Assembly: GCF_029211265.1 (NCBI RefSeq)
Contig: NZ_JARGEL010000009.1
Location: forward strand, 1 to 61,432
Reading direction: 5' to 3'
Source of the DNA: Extensimonas soli
GTDB taxonomy: Bacteria > Pseudomonadota > Gammaproteobacteria > Burkholderiales > Burkholderiaceae_C
Length of the DNA: 61,432 nucleotides
Under the pieces are notes generated by a model. It was given only the letters and a program-made list of their open reading frames with translations, had not been told where the DNA came from and did no database searches. The position numbers and the translations under genes were made by a program. Below, piece by piece: positions 32,480 through 40,551 of this stretch. The number at the start of each line of letters is the position of its first letter. Positions within the stretch are counted from its first letter, which is position 1.

Positions 32480-33664
32480 ATGACGACGGGCGACGCTCCA
32501 CGGCGTGATGGCCCGGTTGCGCTGTCGGCGTTGTTCGACGAGTCGCTGCGGCACCTTGAGCCGAAGGAACCGGCGCAGGGCACGGCGCCGAGCCAGGACG
32601 GCTTTCTCTACAGCGGCAACCGGCACGAGAGCGTGCCGCGCGCGTTGTTCCTCGACCGGCGCCTGACGCCGCTGGAGCGCAATGCCTGGCAGGTGTTCCG
32701 CCTGCAGCTCAACGACGACGGCGTGACCGCCTTTCCCACCTACGACCAGCTCCGCCCATATCTGGCGTCCATGCCCTGTGCGGCGCAAGCCTCGCACGAG
32801 ACCGTGGCGCGCGCCTTGACGCTGCTGCGGCTGACGCGCTGGCTCAGCCTGGTGCGGCGGCGGCGCGATCCCAAGACCGGCCGTATCCAAGGCAACCTCT
32901 ACGTGCTGCACGACGAACCGCTGTCACCCTTCGAGGCGATGCAGCTCGACCCGGACTACCTGGGCCTGGTGAGCCAGGCGCTCACGCACGCGGCGAAGGC
33001 GGTGCAGGTCGTGGGCATGAACACGCTGCGGGAGATCGCCGAAGACCCGCTGCTCAGCGGGCGCACGCTGCCGACCCGTCTGCAAGTGCTGGCGCAGCGC
33101 ATGGCGCGGCATGGCTGGACGACGCCAGGTTATCCACAGGAGGGTGCGGACCACGAATCCGAAGAAGGCCAGGAAGCCCTTCTTCGGAATGCTGCGCGCC
33201 CGTCTTCGGAATCCGAAGCAGGACCGAAACCCGCGCCGGACGGCTCTCTTCGGATTCCGAAGGAGGACCGTACAGTACGTAATGATCGTATAAATGAAGT
33301 ACGTACAGTACCGCGCGCGAGGGCCTTGCAGAACCTGCGGCTGCCCGAGCGTTTCCTGCGCTTGAAGGGCGAGCAGCAGGCCGGCGCGCTGGTGGCGCTG
33401 CAGCAGGTGGACGAGGCGCAGAGGCAGGCCGTTCTCGACGAGTGGGCGGCACGCTGCCACAACAGCGCGGTACGCAACCCGGCCGGCTACCTGTTTGGCA
33501 TCATCCAGAAGGCGATCCGCGGGGAGTTCAAGGCCTGGGTCGGAGAAAGTGCATCGGCGGCGCCAGCGTCCCCGCCATCGTCACCACCGGCATCCCGTGC
33601 GGCTGACCCCGAGGTGGCACGTGCCTACCTGGCACAGCTCCGAGAAGCCTTGCGTGATCGCTGA
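32480..33664 (+). CDS. STY4528-family island replication protein
   Basis: A 394-residue protein of the family found in pathogenicity islands and PFGI-1/pKLC102 elements, starting a few bases after DUF2857. The N-terminal half looks like a replication-initiator winged helix (LDRRLTPLERNAWQVFRLQL, FPTYDQLRPYLASMPCAAQA, ETVARALTLLRLTRW). A C-terminal region (NPAGYLFGIIQKAIRGEFKA) is conserved. The middle third (about codons 215-280) is low-complexity protein because its DNA carries a DnaA box and repeats (33130-33311), a possible origin. It would initiate replication of the excised ICE. Confidence 0.82.
   Translation: MTTGDAPRRDGPVALSALFDESLRHLEPKEPAQGTAPSQDGFLYSGNRHESVPRALFLDRRLTPLERNAWQVFRLQLNDDGVTAFPTYDQLRPYLASMPCAAQASHETVARALTLLRLTRWLSLVRRRRDPKTGRIQGNLYVLHDEPLSPFEAMQLDPDYLGLVSQALTHAAKAVQVVGMNTLREIAEDPLLSGRTLPTRLQVLAQRMARHGWTTPGYPQEGADHESEEGQEALLRNAARPSSESEAGPKPAPDGSLRIPKEDRTVRNDRINEVRTVPRARALQNLRLPERFLRLKGEQQAGALVALQQVDEAQRQAVLDEWAARCHNSAVRNPAGYLFGIIQKAIRGEFKAWVGESASAAPASPPSSPPASRAADPEVARAYLAQLREALRDR
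33130..33311. other. Candidate replication origin inside the STY4528 gene
   Basis: TTATCCACA at 33130-33138 is a perfect consensus DnaA box. Next come GAATCCGAAG (33155-33164), CTTCGGAAT (33182-33190), CTTCGGAATCCGAAG (33204-33218) and CTTCGGATTCCGAAG (33248-33262), all copies of a CTTCGGA/TCCGAAG half-site. Then comes an AT-rich stretch (33271-33305) bounded by two direct copies of CGTACAGTAC (33269-33278 and 33302-33311). A DnaA box, iterons and an AT-rich region are the standard parts of an iteron origin. Confidence 0.55.
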
Positions 33665-33670
33665 TGTTGA

Positions 33671-33687
33671 CTATCCCCAGGGGATAG
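33671..33687. promoter_or_regulatory. 17-nt palindrome, copy 1
   Basis: CTATCCCCAGGGGATAG is a perfect odd-centred palindrome. This copy lies 7 bp after the STY4528 stop and 105 bp before the OST-HTH gene. The sequence TTGACT overlaps its left end and could be a -35 element. Two further exact copies are at 34706 and 36625. Confidence 0.65.
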
Positions 33688-33791
33688 CTGGAACAGACAC
33701 CTTTCCGCCGCGCTCAATTGTCGCCCGCCGAACGACAGGCGAAACTGTCGCCTGTGGATCAGACGAGGACAGCCACGCACGAGCCCCGCCG

Positions 33792-34655
33792 ATGATGGAC
33801 ATGACGACTTCCCCCGTCACAAACGTACTGCAACCACTGCAGCGAGACGTTCAGCGCTTGCTGGGCAGATGCCTGTTGCGCCTTCAACAATACGAGCGCC
33901 TCATGAAAGCCATCGTGGCCCACCACGAGATTTCAGGCCCGGCGCATTCGCTGGAGGCCATTCGCGCAGCGCGGATTGAAGATGCCGCGACCAAGACCCT
34001 GGGCACGTTGGTCGGACAACTGTTTGGTTCGTATGTCGTCACCGATGGAAATGGCGGCGAGGAACGCGACGACGCTCTTCCCGGCGACGTGATTTCCTTT
34101 CGCACGCGCGTGCAACTGAGCCTGTCTGCGCAGGACTACGCCAACACCCAAGCCGACCTCAAAGACCTGGTATCGCTGCGCAACACCCTGGTGCACCACT
34201 TCATCGATCAGCACGATCTATGGACCGTGGACGGGTGCCGCGTTGCACAGGACGAACTCGGTTCCGCCTACACGCGCATCGATCAACACTTCGAGCAGCT
34301 GCGCGGCTGGGCCGAGCACATGGATCAGGCGCGGCGCCTGGCAGCGGAGTTCGTCCAGTCGGATGTGTTCCACGACCTGGTGGTCAATGGCATCGCGCCG
34401 GACGGCACGGTGGACTGGCCGGCCGCCGGCATCGTCCGCGCGCTGCGCGAGGCCGCCGCGCAGTTGGCCGTCGAGGGCTGGACACCCATCGCCGCTGCTG
34501 GCCGCTGGATCGCGGGCCGGCATCCAGAGCAGCTTCCAGCCAAGTACGGCTGCAGCAGTTGGCGTCAGGTGGTGCACGAGTGCCGCCTGTTCGAGCTTCG
34601 CTACCGTGAGGTGGAGGGTCAACGGGCCGCCTGGTACAGACCTCGCGAGGCATAA
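33792..34655 (+). CDS. OST-HTH/LOTUS domain protein
   Basis: A 287-residue protein. The N-terminal two thirds is helical (LQPLQRDVQRLLGRCLLRLQ, then LVSLRNTLVHHF). The last 75 residues form an OST-HTH/LOTUS domain (GWTPIAAAGRWIAGRHPEQL, then YGCSSWRQVVHECRLFELRY), a fold that binds RNA, often G-quadruplexes. The start is uncertain: ATG at 33792, 33795 or 33801, all without a strong ribosome-binding site. It is preceded by palindrome copy 1. It is conserved in ICEs of this family; its role is unknown. Confidence 0.75.
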   Translation: MMDMTTSPVTNVLQPLQRDVQRLLGRCLLRLQQYERLMKAIVAHHEISGPAHSLEAIRAARIEDAATKTLGTLVGQLFGSYVVTDGNGGEERDDALPGDVISFRTRVQLSLSAQDYANTQADLKDLVSLRNTLVHHFIDQHDLWTVDGCRVAQDELGSAYTRIDQHFEQLRGWAEHMDQARRLAAEFVQSDVFHDLVVNGIAPDGTVDWPAAGIVRALREAAAQLAVEGWTPIAAAGRWIAGRHPEQLPAKYGCSSWRQVVHECRLFELRYREVEGQRAAWYRPREA

Positions 34656-34705
34656 CCCCGCGACGCGGTCTCACCTCCGAGCGAGCCGCGAACGACTCCG
34701 CCGAG

Positions 34706-34722
34706 CTATCCCCAGGGGATAG
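34706..34722. promoter_or_regulatory. 17-nt palindrome, copy 2
   Basis: An exact copy of CTATCCCCAGGGGATAG, flanked by G and C so that the palindrome is 19 nt here. It lies in the 188-bp gap before the TIGR03761 gene, 121 bp ahead of its ATG. Confidence 0.65.
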
Positions 34723-34843
34723 CCGGCACACACAGCCTTCCGTGCGGAACAAACCGGGCGCGCATGGGCTGCGGTTTGTTGACTGACGGCCTTCCGGTCG
34801 ATGCCGATGCTGGCGACTCGCCCCTTCACCGCGAGTCGCTCTC

Positions 34844-35632
34844 ATGGCCAACGAACGCACAGAACCCCTGCAACTGAATCTCGGATCGCTGCGCAGCGCG
34901 ATGTCGCTGACGCTGCACACACACCACGCATCGCGCATCTGGCACGGCCGCGCGCCGACCGAGGGGCGCCCAGGCATCATCGGTCTCAACGGCTTCATCG
35001 GCGCCATGAACAAGATGAAGCGCGGCGCCGAGCAGGACGACCCGTACTCGGACTGGTGGATGCTGCGGATCGAGGACAAGCTCGCCGACACCAAGACCCG
35101 TCTGCAGACCCTGCGCGACCAGGTGGATCAGGCCTTGGCCGACGTGCCAGCGGCGCTGTCCCTGGGCGAGAACATGAACGTGCAGCCGGTGAAGCTGCCG
35201 CTGTTCGTGAACGCCCAGCTCGGCTTCATGGCGGTGTATCTGCTGGCCGACTACGACGACCTGGCACGCAAACTCATCCTGGCGCACCATACGGCGCTGA
35301 TCGACCGCAGCACCTTGGAGCGCTGGCTCAATGATGGTGCGCACGCGCTGCGCAGCCTGTTCTCGCTGGCCCAGCAGTACCGCTACTCGGGCACGACGCG
35401 CGACGACTTCGCGGCGAAGAACGCGGCGGCGCGAGCGGCGCTGGAGAAGTTCGGCGAGCTGCCGCAAGACGTGCTGGAAGGCACGCGCCGCTCGCGTTTC
35501 GCGCCACCGATCGCGCGGCGGACGACCAAGCCCGGCACGCCGCCTGCAGCGCCCGCCATCGAGCCCGATGCGCCGGCTCACACGGATGGCACAGCCGATG
35601 GTGCGGCGGGCGATGAGGCTGCGGGCGCATGA
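34844..35632 (+). CDS. Integrating conjugative element protein, TIGR03761 (PFL_4669) family
   Basis: A 262-residue cytoplasmic protein with the family features (LGSLRSAMSLTLHTHHASRI near the start, then GIIGLNGFIGAMNKMKRGAE, then LPLFVNAQLGFMAVYLLADY). The C-terminal 45 residues are Pro/Ala-rich. It is followed with a 4-bp overlap by DUF3158 and then SSB, the usual order in these ICEs. The mechanism is unknown; association with DNA processing is inferred from the neighbours (SSB, TopB). Confidence 0.85.
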   Translation: MANERTEPLQLNLGSLRSAMSLTLHTHHASRIWHGRAPTEGRPGIIGLNGFIGAMNKMKRGAEQDDPYSDWWMLRIEDKLADTKTRLQTLRDQVDQALADVPAALSLGENMNVQPVKLPLFVNAQLGFMAVYLLADYDDLARKLILAHHTALIDRSTLERWLNDGAHALRSLFSLAQQYRYSGTTRDDFAAKNAAARAALEKFGELPQDVLEGTRRSRFAPPIARRTTKPGTPPAAPAIEPDAPAHTDGTADGAAGDEAAGA

Positions 35633-36177
35633 CAGCATCGATCCCCATCAGCCACTCCACGCGCTTCGTGGCGCTGGAACAGGCGGACTTCCAGCGGCTG
35701 GAACACGCAGGCTACCTAAAAGGCCTTTTACAGCCTTTTAAGGGTAAGAGGAGTCTGGAGACCTGGGCCAGCCAGTGCGCAGCGCTGCGCGACGACGTGA
35801 TTGGCCTGGCGCAGCGGCGCGTGCTGCCCCAGGCGCGCGCCTACCCCTTCAGCCTGCTCCACGTGCAACTGGCCCAGCAGGCCACTGGCGCAGGGACGAC
35901 CTTCCTGCGCTGGCGCAACCTCGACCGTTCCTCCATGGGCGTGGCGTTGTGGGAGGCCCTGCTGGCCAACCCCGCGACGCCGGCCTCGCTGATCGACGAG
36001 CTGTACGCGATCGAACTGCAGCGCATCGTGCTGAACATGCAGATCAGCCTGACCCACAGCATCGCTCGCCAAGCCCTGGAATGCGCCAACAAGGCCGCGC
36101 AGGCCGAAGCGGCTTACCTGCGGCGCGTCCACGGGCATACCGCGTCCGTTCCACCCACCACCAAGGAGTCACCATGA
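35629..36177 (+). CDS. DUF3158 family ICE protein
   Basis: A 182-residue protein (LEQADFQRLEHAGYLKGLLQ followed by PFKGKRSLETWASQCAALRD). It overlaps both neighbours: ATGA with TIGR03761 and with ssb. This tight overlap of three genes suggests fixed stoichiometry. The function is unknown; it is conserved between TIGR03761 and SSB in PFGI-1-type elements. Confidence 0.8.
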   Translation: MTASIPISHSTRFVALEQADFQRLEHAGYLKGLLQPFKGKRSLETWASQCAALRDDVIGLAQRRVLPQARAYPFSLLHVQLAQQATGAGTTFLRWRNLDRSSMGVALWEALLANPATPASLIDELYAIELQRIVLNMQISLTHSIARQALECANKAAQAEAAYLRRVHGHTASVPPTTKESP

Positions 36178-36557
36178 GCACGCACTTCGTCGGCGAGGGC
36201 AACATCGGTTCTGCGCCGGACTACCGCGAATTTCCGAACGGCAACGACGAGCCGCGCCGGCTGCTGCGCCTGAACGTCTACTTCGACAACCCGATCCCGA
36301 AGAAGGACGGCGAGTACGAAGATCGCGGCGGCTTCTGGGCGCCCGTGGAGCTGTGGCACCGCGACGCCGAGCACTGGAAGACGCTGTACCAGAAAGGCAT
36401 GCGGGTGCTGGTCGAGGGCCGCACTATGCGCGACGAATGGGAGGACGCCGACGAGAACGAGCGCGTGACGTTCAAGGTCGAGGCGCGGCGCGTGGGCATC
36501 CTGCCGTACCGCATCGAGTCGGTGGCGCTCAGCGCCAAGCCCGCCGGCAGACAGTAA
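36174..36557 (+). CDS. ssb: ICE single-stranded DNA-binding protein
   Basis: A 127-residue OB-fold protein of the ICE SSB type (MSTHFVGEGNIGSAPDYREF, then FWAPVELWHRDAEHWKTLYQ and KGMRVLVEGR). It lacks the acidic C-terminal tip of chromosomal SSB. AAGGAG (36163-36168) precedes the ATG, which overlaps the DUF3158 stop. It would coat single-stranded DNA during transfer or rolling-circle replication. In ICEclc the ssb promoter is one of the late promoters. Confidence 0.85.
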   Translation: MSTHFVGEGNIGSAPDYREFPNGNDEPRRLLRLNVYFDNPIPKKDGEYEDRGGFWAPVELWHRDAEHWKTLYQKGMRVLVEGRTMRDEWEDADENERVTFKVEARRVGILPYRIESVALSAKPAGRQ

Positions 36558-36624
36558 TTCGCCCATCGCCGTTCCCCCGAGGGCGGCTGTAGCAACCGTC
36601 ATACGCCCGCGATGCACCAGCGAG

Positions 36625-36641
36625 CTATCCCCAGGGGATAG
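36625..36641. promoter_or_regulatory. 17-nt palindrome, copy 3
   Basis: A third exact copy of CTATCCCCAGGGGATAG, here embedded in GAGCTATC...GATAGCTC, so the symmetry extends to 21 nt. It lies in the 294-bp gap between ssb and topB, 210 bp ahead of the topB ATG. I see no gene in that gap. Confidence 0.65.
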
Positions 36642-36851
36642 CTCCAAGGTCGTCCACGGAGTTCCAGCCGCCCTCCAGAAACGACGCTCTTGCTGTGCCA
36701 ACTCCTGCGGTCTATGCGCACCGCTGCGGCAACGGACCGCCTGCCGATCACAAAGCGGTGTCTGCATCAATCGGCTTCCTTGCTGCCGGCATCTCCTGGC
36801 CCCGCCAAGCTGACGCCCATCCGATGAACCGCACATTTCCAAGGAGGCTTC

Positions 36852-38867
36852 ATGCGCGTGTTCCTGTGCGAGAAGCCGTCCCAGGGCAAGGACATCGCCC
36901 GTGTGCTAGGCGCCGGCCAACGCGGCAACGGCTGCTACAGCGGCGCGGGTGTCGTCGTGACCTGGTGCATCGGTCATCTGGTGGAGGCGGTTCCGCCCGA
37001 AGGCTACGGCGAGCAATACAAGCGCTGGGCCGTCGAGCAACTGCCCATTCTTCCTGAGCGTTGGCGTGTCGAGCCCAAGGCGGCGACCGCAGCGCAATTC
37101 AAGGTCGTGCAGCAGCTCGTCGCCAAGGCGGGCGAGCTGGTGATTGCGACCGATGCCGACCGCGAGGGCGAGATGATCGCCCGCGAGATCATCGACCTAT
37201 GCGGCTACCACGGGCCGATTCAGCGCCTGTGGCTGTCGGCGCTCAACGATGCGTCGATCCGCAAGGCACTGGGTGCACTCAAGCCGTCCGCCGAGACGCT
37301 GCCGATGTACTTCTCCGCACTCGCCCGATCGCGCGCCGACTGGCTGATCGGGATGAACCTGAGCCGCTTGTTCACGCTTCTAGGTCGCCAGGCCGGCTAC
37401 ACCGGCGTGCTGTCGGTGGGGCGCGTGCAGACGCCGACGCTGAAGCTGGTCGTCGATCGTGATCGCGAGATCGCGCGATTCGTCTCCATGCCGTATTGGG
37501 CCGTGGATGTGCTGCTATCCCATGCCGGCCAATCCTTCACCGCGAGCTGGATACCGCCCGAAGGCAGCACGGATGCAGCGGGTCGCTGCCTTCAGCAGCC
37601 GGTGGCCCAGCAGGCTGCGGATCGCATTCGCGCGGCACGCGATGCGCAGGTCGTGTCGGTGGACACCGAGCGCGTGCGCGAGGCACCGCCGCTGCCGTTC
37701 GACCTGGGCACGCTGCAGGAGGTGTGCTCCAAGCAGTTGGGCCTCGACGTGCAGGAGACGCTGGACATTGCCCAGGCGCTGTACGAGACGCACAAGGCGA
37801 CAACGTATCCGCGCTCGGATTCGGGCTACCTGCCCGAGAGCATGCTGGCTGAGGTGCCGACCGTACTCGACAGCCTGGTCAAGACCGACCCCAGCTTGCG
37901 GCCGCTGATCGAGCGCCTGGATCGCCAACAGCGTTCGCGTGCATGGAACGACGGCAAGGTGTCGGCTCACCACGGCATCATCCCGACGCTGGAGCCCGCC
38001 AACCTATCGGCCATGAACGAGAAGGAACTGGCCGTCTACCGGCTGATCCGCGCTCATTACCTCGCGCAGTTCCTCCCGCACCATGAGTTCGACCGGACGG
38101 TGGCGCAGTTCTCGTGCGGCAGTCAGTCGCTGGCGGCCGTGGGCAAGCAGATCTCCGTCACCGGCTGGCGCGAGGTGCTGGCGACGCCGCGGCCGGACGA
38201 TGCCGATGGCGAGGATGCGCAGCGCAGCCAGGTGCTGCCCGCCCTGCATGCGGGCCTGTCCTGCCCGGTCGGAAAGGTGGATCTCAAGGCGCTGAAGACG
38301 CTGCCGCCCAAACCCTACACGCAGGGCGAGCTGATCAAGGCCATGAAGACCGTCGCCAAGTTCGTGACCGACCCGCGCCTGAAACAGAAGCTGCGAGATA
38401 CCACCGGCATCGGCACCGAGGCGACACGCGCCAACATCATCAACGGTCTGATCGGTCGCGGCTACCTGGTCAAGAAAGGCCGCGCCGTCCGCGCTTCCGA
38501 CGCGGCATTCACGCTCATCGACGCGGTGCCCTCGGCCATCGCCGACCCCGGCACCACGGCGGTGTGGGAGCAGGCGCTCGACATGATCGAGGCCGGCCAG
38601 ATGGCGCTGGACACCTTCATCGAGAAGCAGTCCGTGTGGGTCGGCCAGCTCGTGCAGCAGTACCGCGGCGCAACGCTCTCGCTCAAGCTGCCGCCGGCGC
38701 CGGCCTGCCCGCAGTGCGGCGCACCGATGCAGCAGCGCACGGGCAAGAGCGGCGCGTTCTGGTCCTGCTCGCGCTACCCGGACTGCAAGGGCACGTTGCC
38801 GATCGAGTCCCCGACGGGCCGGCGCAGCGCACCGCGCAAGCGGCGCGCTGCCTCCAAGGCGTCCTGA
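36852..38867 (+). CDS. topB: DNA topoisomerase III (type IA)
   Basis: A 671-residue enzyme. The TOPRIM domain starts VFLCEKPSQGKDIARVLG and has DADRE (residues 101-105) as its metal site. The catalytic Tyr is residue 319 in TTYPRSD. A C-terminal zinc-ribbon-like motif (CPQCGAP then CSRYPDC) ends the protein, followed by a basic tail. AAGGAGG lies upstream of the ATG. ICE-borne TopB relaxes and decatenates DNA during excision, replication or transfer and is a marker of the ICEclc/SXT/PFGI-1 class. Confidence 0.93.
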   Translation: MRVFLCEKPSQGKDIARVLGAGQRGNGCYSGAGVVVTWCIGHLVEAVPPEGYGEQYKRWAVEQLPILPERWRVEPKAATAAQFKVVQQLVAKAGELVIATDADREGEMIAREIIDLCGYHGPIQRLWLSALNDASIRKALGALKPSAETLPMYFSALARSRADWLIGMNLSRLFTLLGRQAGYTGVLSVGRVQTPTLKLVVDRDREIARFVSMPYWAVDVLLSHAGQSFTASWIPPEGSTDAAGRCLQQPVAQQAADRIRAARDAQVVSVDTERVREAPPLPFDLGTLQEVCSKQLGLDVQETLDIAQALYETHKATTYPRSDSGYLPESMLAEVPTVLDSLVKTDPSLRPLIERLDRQQRSRAWNDGKVSAHHGIIPTLEPANLSAMNEKELAVYRLIRAHYLAQFLPHHEFDRTVAQFSCGSQSLAAVGKQISVTGWREVLATPRPDDADGEDAQRSQVLPALHAGLSCPVGKVDLKALKTLPPKPYTQGELIKAMKTVAKFVTDPRLKQKLRDTTGIGTEATRANIINGLIGRGYLVKKGRAVRASDAAFTLIDAVPSAIADPGTTAVWEQALDMIEAGQMALDTFIEKQSVWVGQLVQQYRGATLSLKLPPAPACPQCGAPMQQRTGKSGAFWSCSRYPDCKGTLPIESPTGRRSAPRKRRAASKAS

Positions 38868-39646
38868 TCCTCGCTTCCCCCTGCCGCGCCGGCCACTTCA
38901 CTAGCGGCGAGGCAAACGTCCCGCACCGCGCGGGACTCCAAAGCGCGCGTCTCCTTCTGCAACGGTGTGCGCGCCCCGTCTGCCCGCCATCGGGCGACGG
39001 GGCGAGAAGGTCATTGCTCCACGAATCGCGCCCGCCGCCATTCCCTTGATCGGTGTGCCTTGCCTCGGTCATGAGGGGCTTCCTGACGCCTTGCCGCCGC
39101 GCGAGCCGTGAGGAGGCCCCTTGGGCCGAGGGTATTCCGTGCCGGTGCCCGCCGGCGGAACAACGGGCTCCCTTTGTGTGTGGATGCACGCCAGAGGTTT
39201 CCGGCCCCAGCCACGAAACGGGCCGGGTGCGATTGCTGACGCAGCGAACGGCTTTGACGACGGCCCGCGCTGACGCAGCCCACAGGTGGTTTTCCTTCCT
39301 CTCCAGCCGAAGGCCCGCGTGGCCTTCGGCGCCCTGGTCCCTGCCTTGTCCCGTGACGCGGGCCTGCCCTAAAGCGGGCCGTCCACGATTCGGTTTTCCC
39401 TGCGACGGCAGCCATGCTTCGCGCCCATCCTCACGCCATGCGTTGCTGACAGTCGTCAGCGGCATGCCCTGGCAGTCTCGGTCTTCAATACTGCAACGCG
39501 GTTCGCCGCGTCGACCGATCCAGTCCGCTTCGCATCGCCCACCGCGGACGCTCGCCGGCCTGGCGACGATGCACTTTTCTCAACCACCCGAGGGGAACTC
39601 CATCCTCTACGGGATGCGTACTCCCCGACCCACCAAGGAGCACGGC
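38868..39646. other. 779-bp gene-free region with strong hairpins
   Basis: No convincing protein is encoded. Three strong hairpins are visible. The first is GTCCCG/CGGGAC (38918-38936). The second is CGCCCCGTC/GACGGGGCG with an inner GCCCG/CGGGC (38972-39004). The third is a perfect 10-bp stem GCCGAAGGCC/GGCCTTCGGC (39306-39330). The first leader repeat (39445-39510) is at its right end. It could hold a structured RNA, a terminator for topB or a transfer-origin-like element. Confidence 0.45.
39445..39510 (+). repeat. ICE leader repeat, copy 1 (hairpin plus mini-ORF)
   Basis: The hairpin GCTGAC-AGTC-GTCAGC (39445-39460) is followed three bases later by ATG (39464), and the downstream codons read MPWQSRSSILQRGS. 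It is similar in position, structure and coding sense to copies at 41388 and 42907. It lies about 180 bp ahead of the next gene. Confidence 0.6.
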
Positions 39647-39883
39647 ATGTCTGAACCTTCCGCATCTTCCTCTGCAACCGCAGTACGCAGTGGTGCGCTG
39701 GCGCTGGCCTGGACCGGCAAGCGTCTGCCGCTACAGGTGCTGCGCAGCGCGGCCGGCCACTACATCGGCACGCAAGACGACGAAGGCCCGGTATCGCGGG
39801 AGTCCGTCGAGTATTTCCCGACCCACCTCGCAGCACAGCGCGCCCTGGATACCCATGCCTGGACACAGCGCGCTCACCCCTGA
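39647..39883 (+). CDS. Small conserved ICE protein
   Basis: A 78-residue protein (MSEPSASSSATAVRSGALAL...). Its core is LALAWTGKRLPLQVLRSAAG and HYIGTQDDEGPVSRESVEYF. AAGGAG (39634-39639) precedes the ATG at 39647. A longer in-frame ORF back to 39053 is not protein-like. A stem (GGGGA and CATCC with partners) lies just ahead of the ribosome-binding site. The function is unknown. Confidence 0.65.
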   Translation: MSEPSASSSATAVRSGALALAWTGKRLPLQVLRSAAGHYIGTQDDEGPVSRESVEYFPTHLAAQRALDTHAWTQRAHP

Positions 39884-39908
39884 TTCCCACCCTTCAAGGA
39901 GTTCTCTC

Positions 39909-40301
39909 ATGAATCTGTCTTTACCCGAAGACGTGCTCGATCAGATGGCGCTGGAACAGGCGCACTTCGACGCTGCACCGCAGGCCTTCTTCGAGGCCTG
40001 GAAGCGCGGCGCGCAGATCGCCGGCCACGAGTGGTTCGGCGACGGCACACGCGAAGGTCTGCAGCGTGCCACCACCAAGTGGGACCTGCGGCCCAACATG
40101 CTGATGCTCAACGACGCCCTGGGCGTGCTGAGCAGCGGTCAACGCATGTTCCTGTCCGCGATGGTGAGCTTCTACAACTCCCGCGAGGGCGGCGCGATGC
40201 TCAAGCGTTGCGGCTTCGAGGGGCTGTCCGACTTCGGCGGCCTCGATCTGGAACGGCGCCAGGTCATCGCTGACCTCACGCTGCACTACAACGGCTGGTG
40301 A
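39909..40301 (+). CDS. Conserved ICE protein of unknown function
   Basis: A 130-residue protein with AAGGAG ahead of the ATG at 39909, 25 bp after the previous gene. It contains ALGVLSSGQRMFLSAMVSFY and FGGLDLERRQVIADLTLHYN. It is a predicted soluble helical protein. The same gene follows the small one in related ICEs. The function is unknown. Confidence 0.7.
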   Translation: MNLSLPEDVLDQMALEQAHFDAAPQAFFEAWKRGAQIAGHEWFGDGTREGLQRATTKWDLRPNMLMLNDALGVLSSGQRMFLSAMVSFYNSREGGAMLKRCGFEGLSDFGGLDLERRQVIADLTLHYNGW

Positions 40302-40341
40302 GCCGCGCCTGGCAACCCACCGACTTTTCATCCCACCCCAC

Positions 40342-40377
40342 GAGGGACATGCGTCCCCGTTCGGGGCCATGTCCCTC
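40342..40377 (+). terminator. Strong hairpin after the 39909 gene
   Basis: GAGGGACATG (40342-40351) pairs with CATGTCCCTC (40368-40377), with an inner CCCCG-TTC-GGGG. It lies about 40 bp after the stop codon. No perfect T-run follows, so it may be a terminator, an attenuator or an mRNA stabiliser. A possible degenerate mini-ORF (MSRITIFH and stop) starts at 40399. Confidence 0.55.
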
Positions 40378-40502
40378 CTTCCTTTCGCAGGAGCGGCCAT
40401 GTCCCGAATCACCATCTTCCACTGACCTGCACCGCCCGGCGCCAGGGCGGCCCGACGCCGCGGCCGGCTGACCGGTTGCCACTTCATCCACTCGCTGGGG
40501 TT

Positions 40503-40522
40503 CAATCCCCGGCAGGGGATTG
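40503..40522 (+). promoter_or_regulatory. Stem-loop just ahead of the 40552 gene
   Basis: CAATCCCC (40503-40510) and GGGGATTG (40515-40522) form a perfect 8-bp stem with loop GGCA. It ends 29 bp before the ATG. It is one of the series of stems that precede genes in the 39.6-47.2 kb array. Confidence 0.5.
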
Positions 40523-40551
40523 CCTCGGCCATCCTCTGCTGGAGGAATCCC

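Noticed and set aside
39053-39646. In-frame upstream extension of the 39647 gene
   Set aside because: No start signal, low-quality protein, and it crosses strong hairpins. Only the last 78 codons look real.
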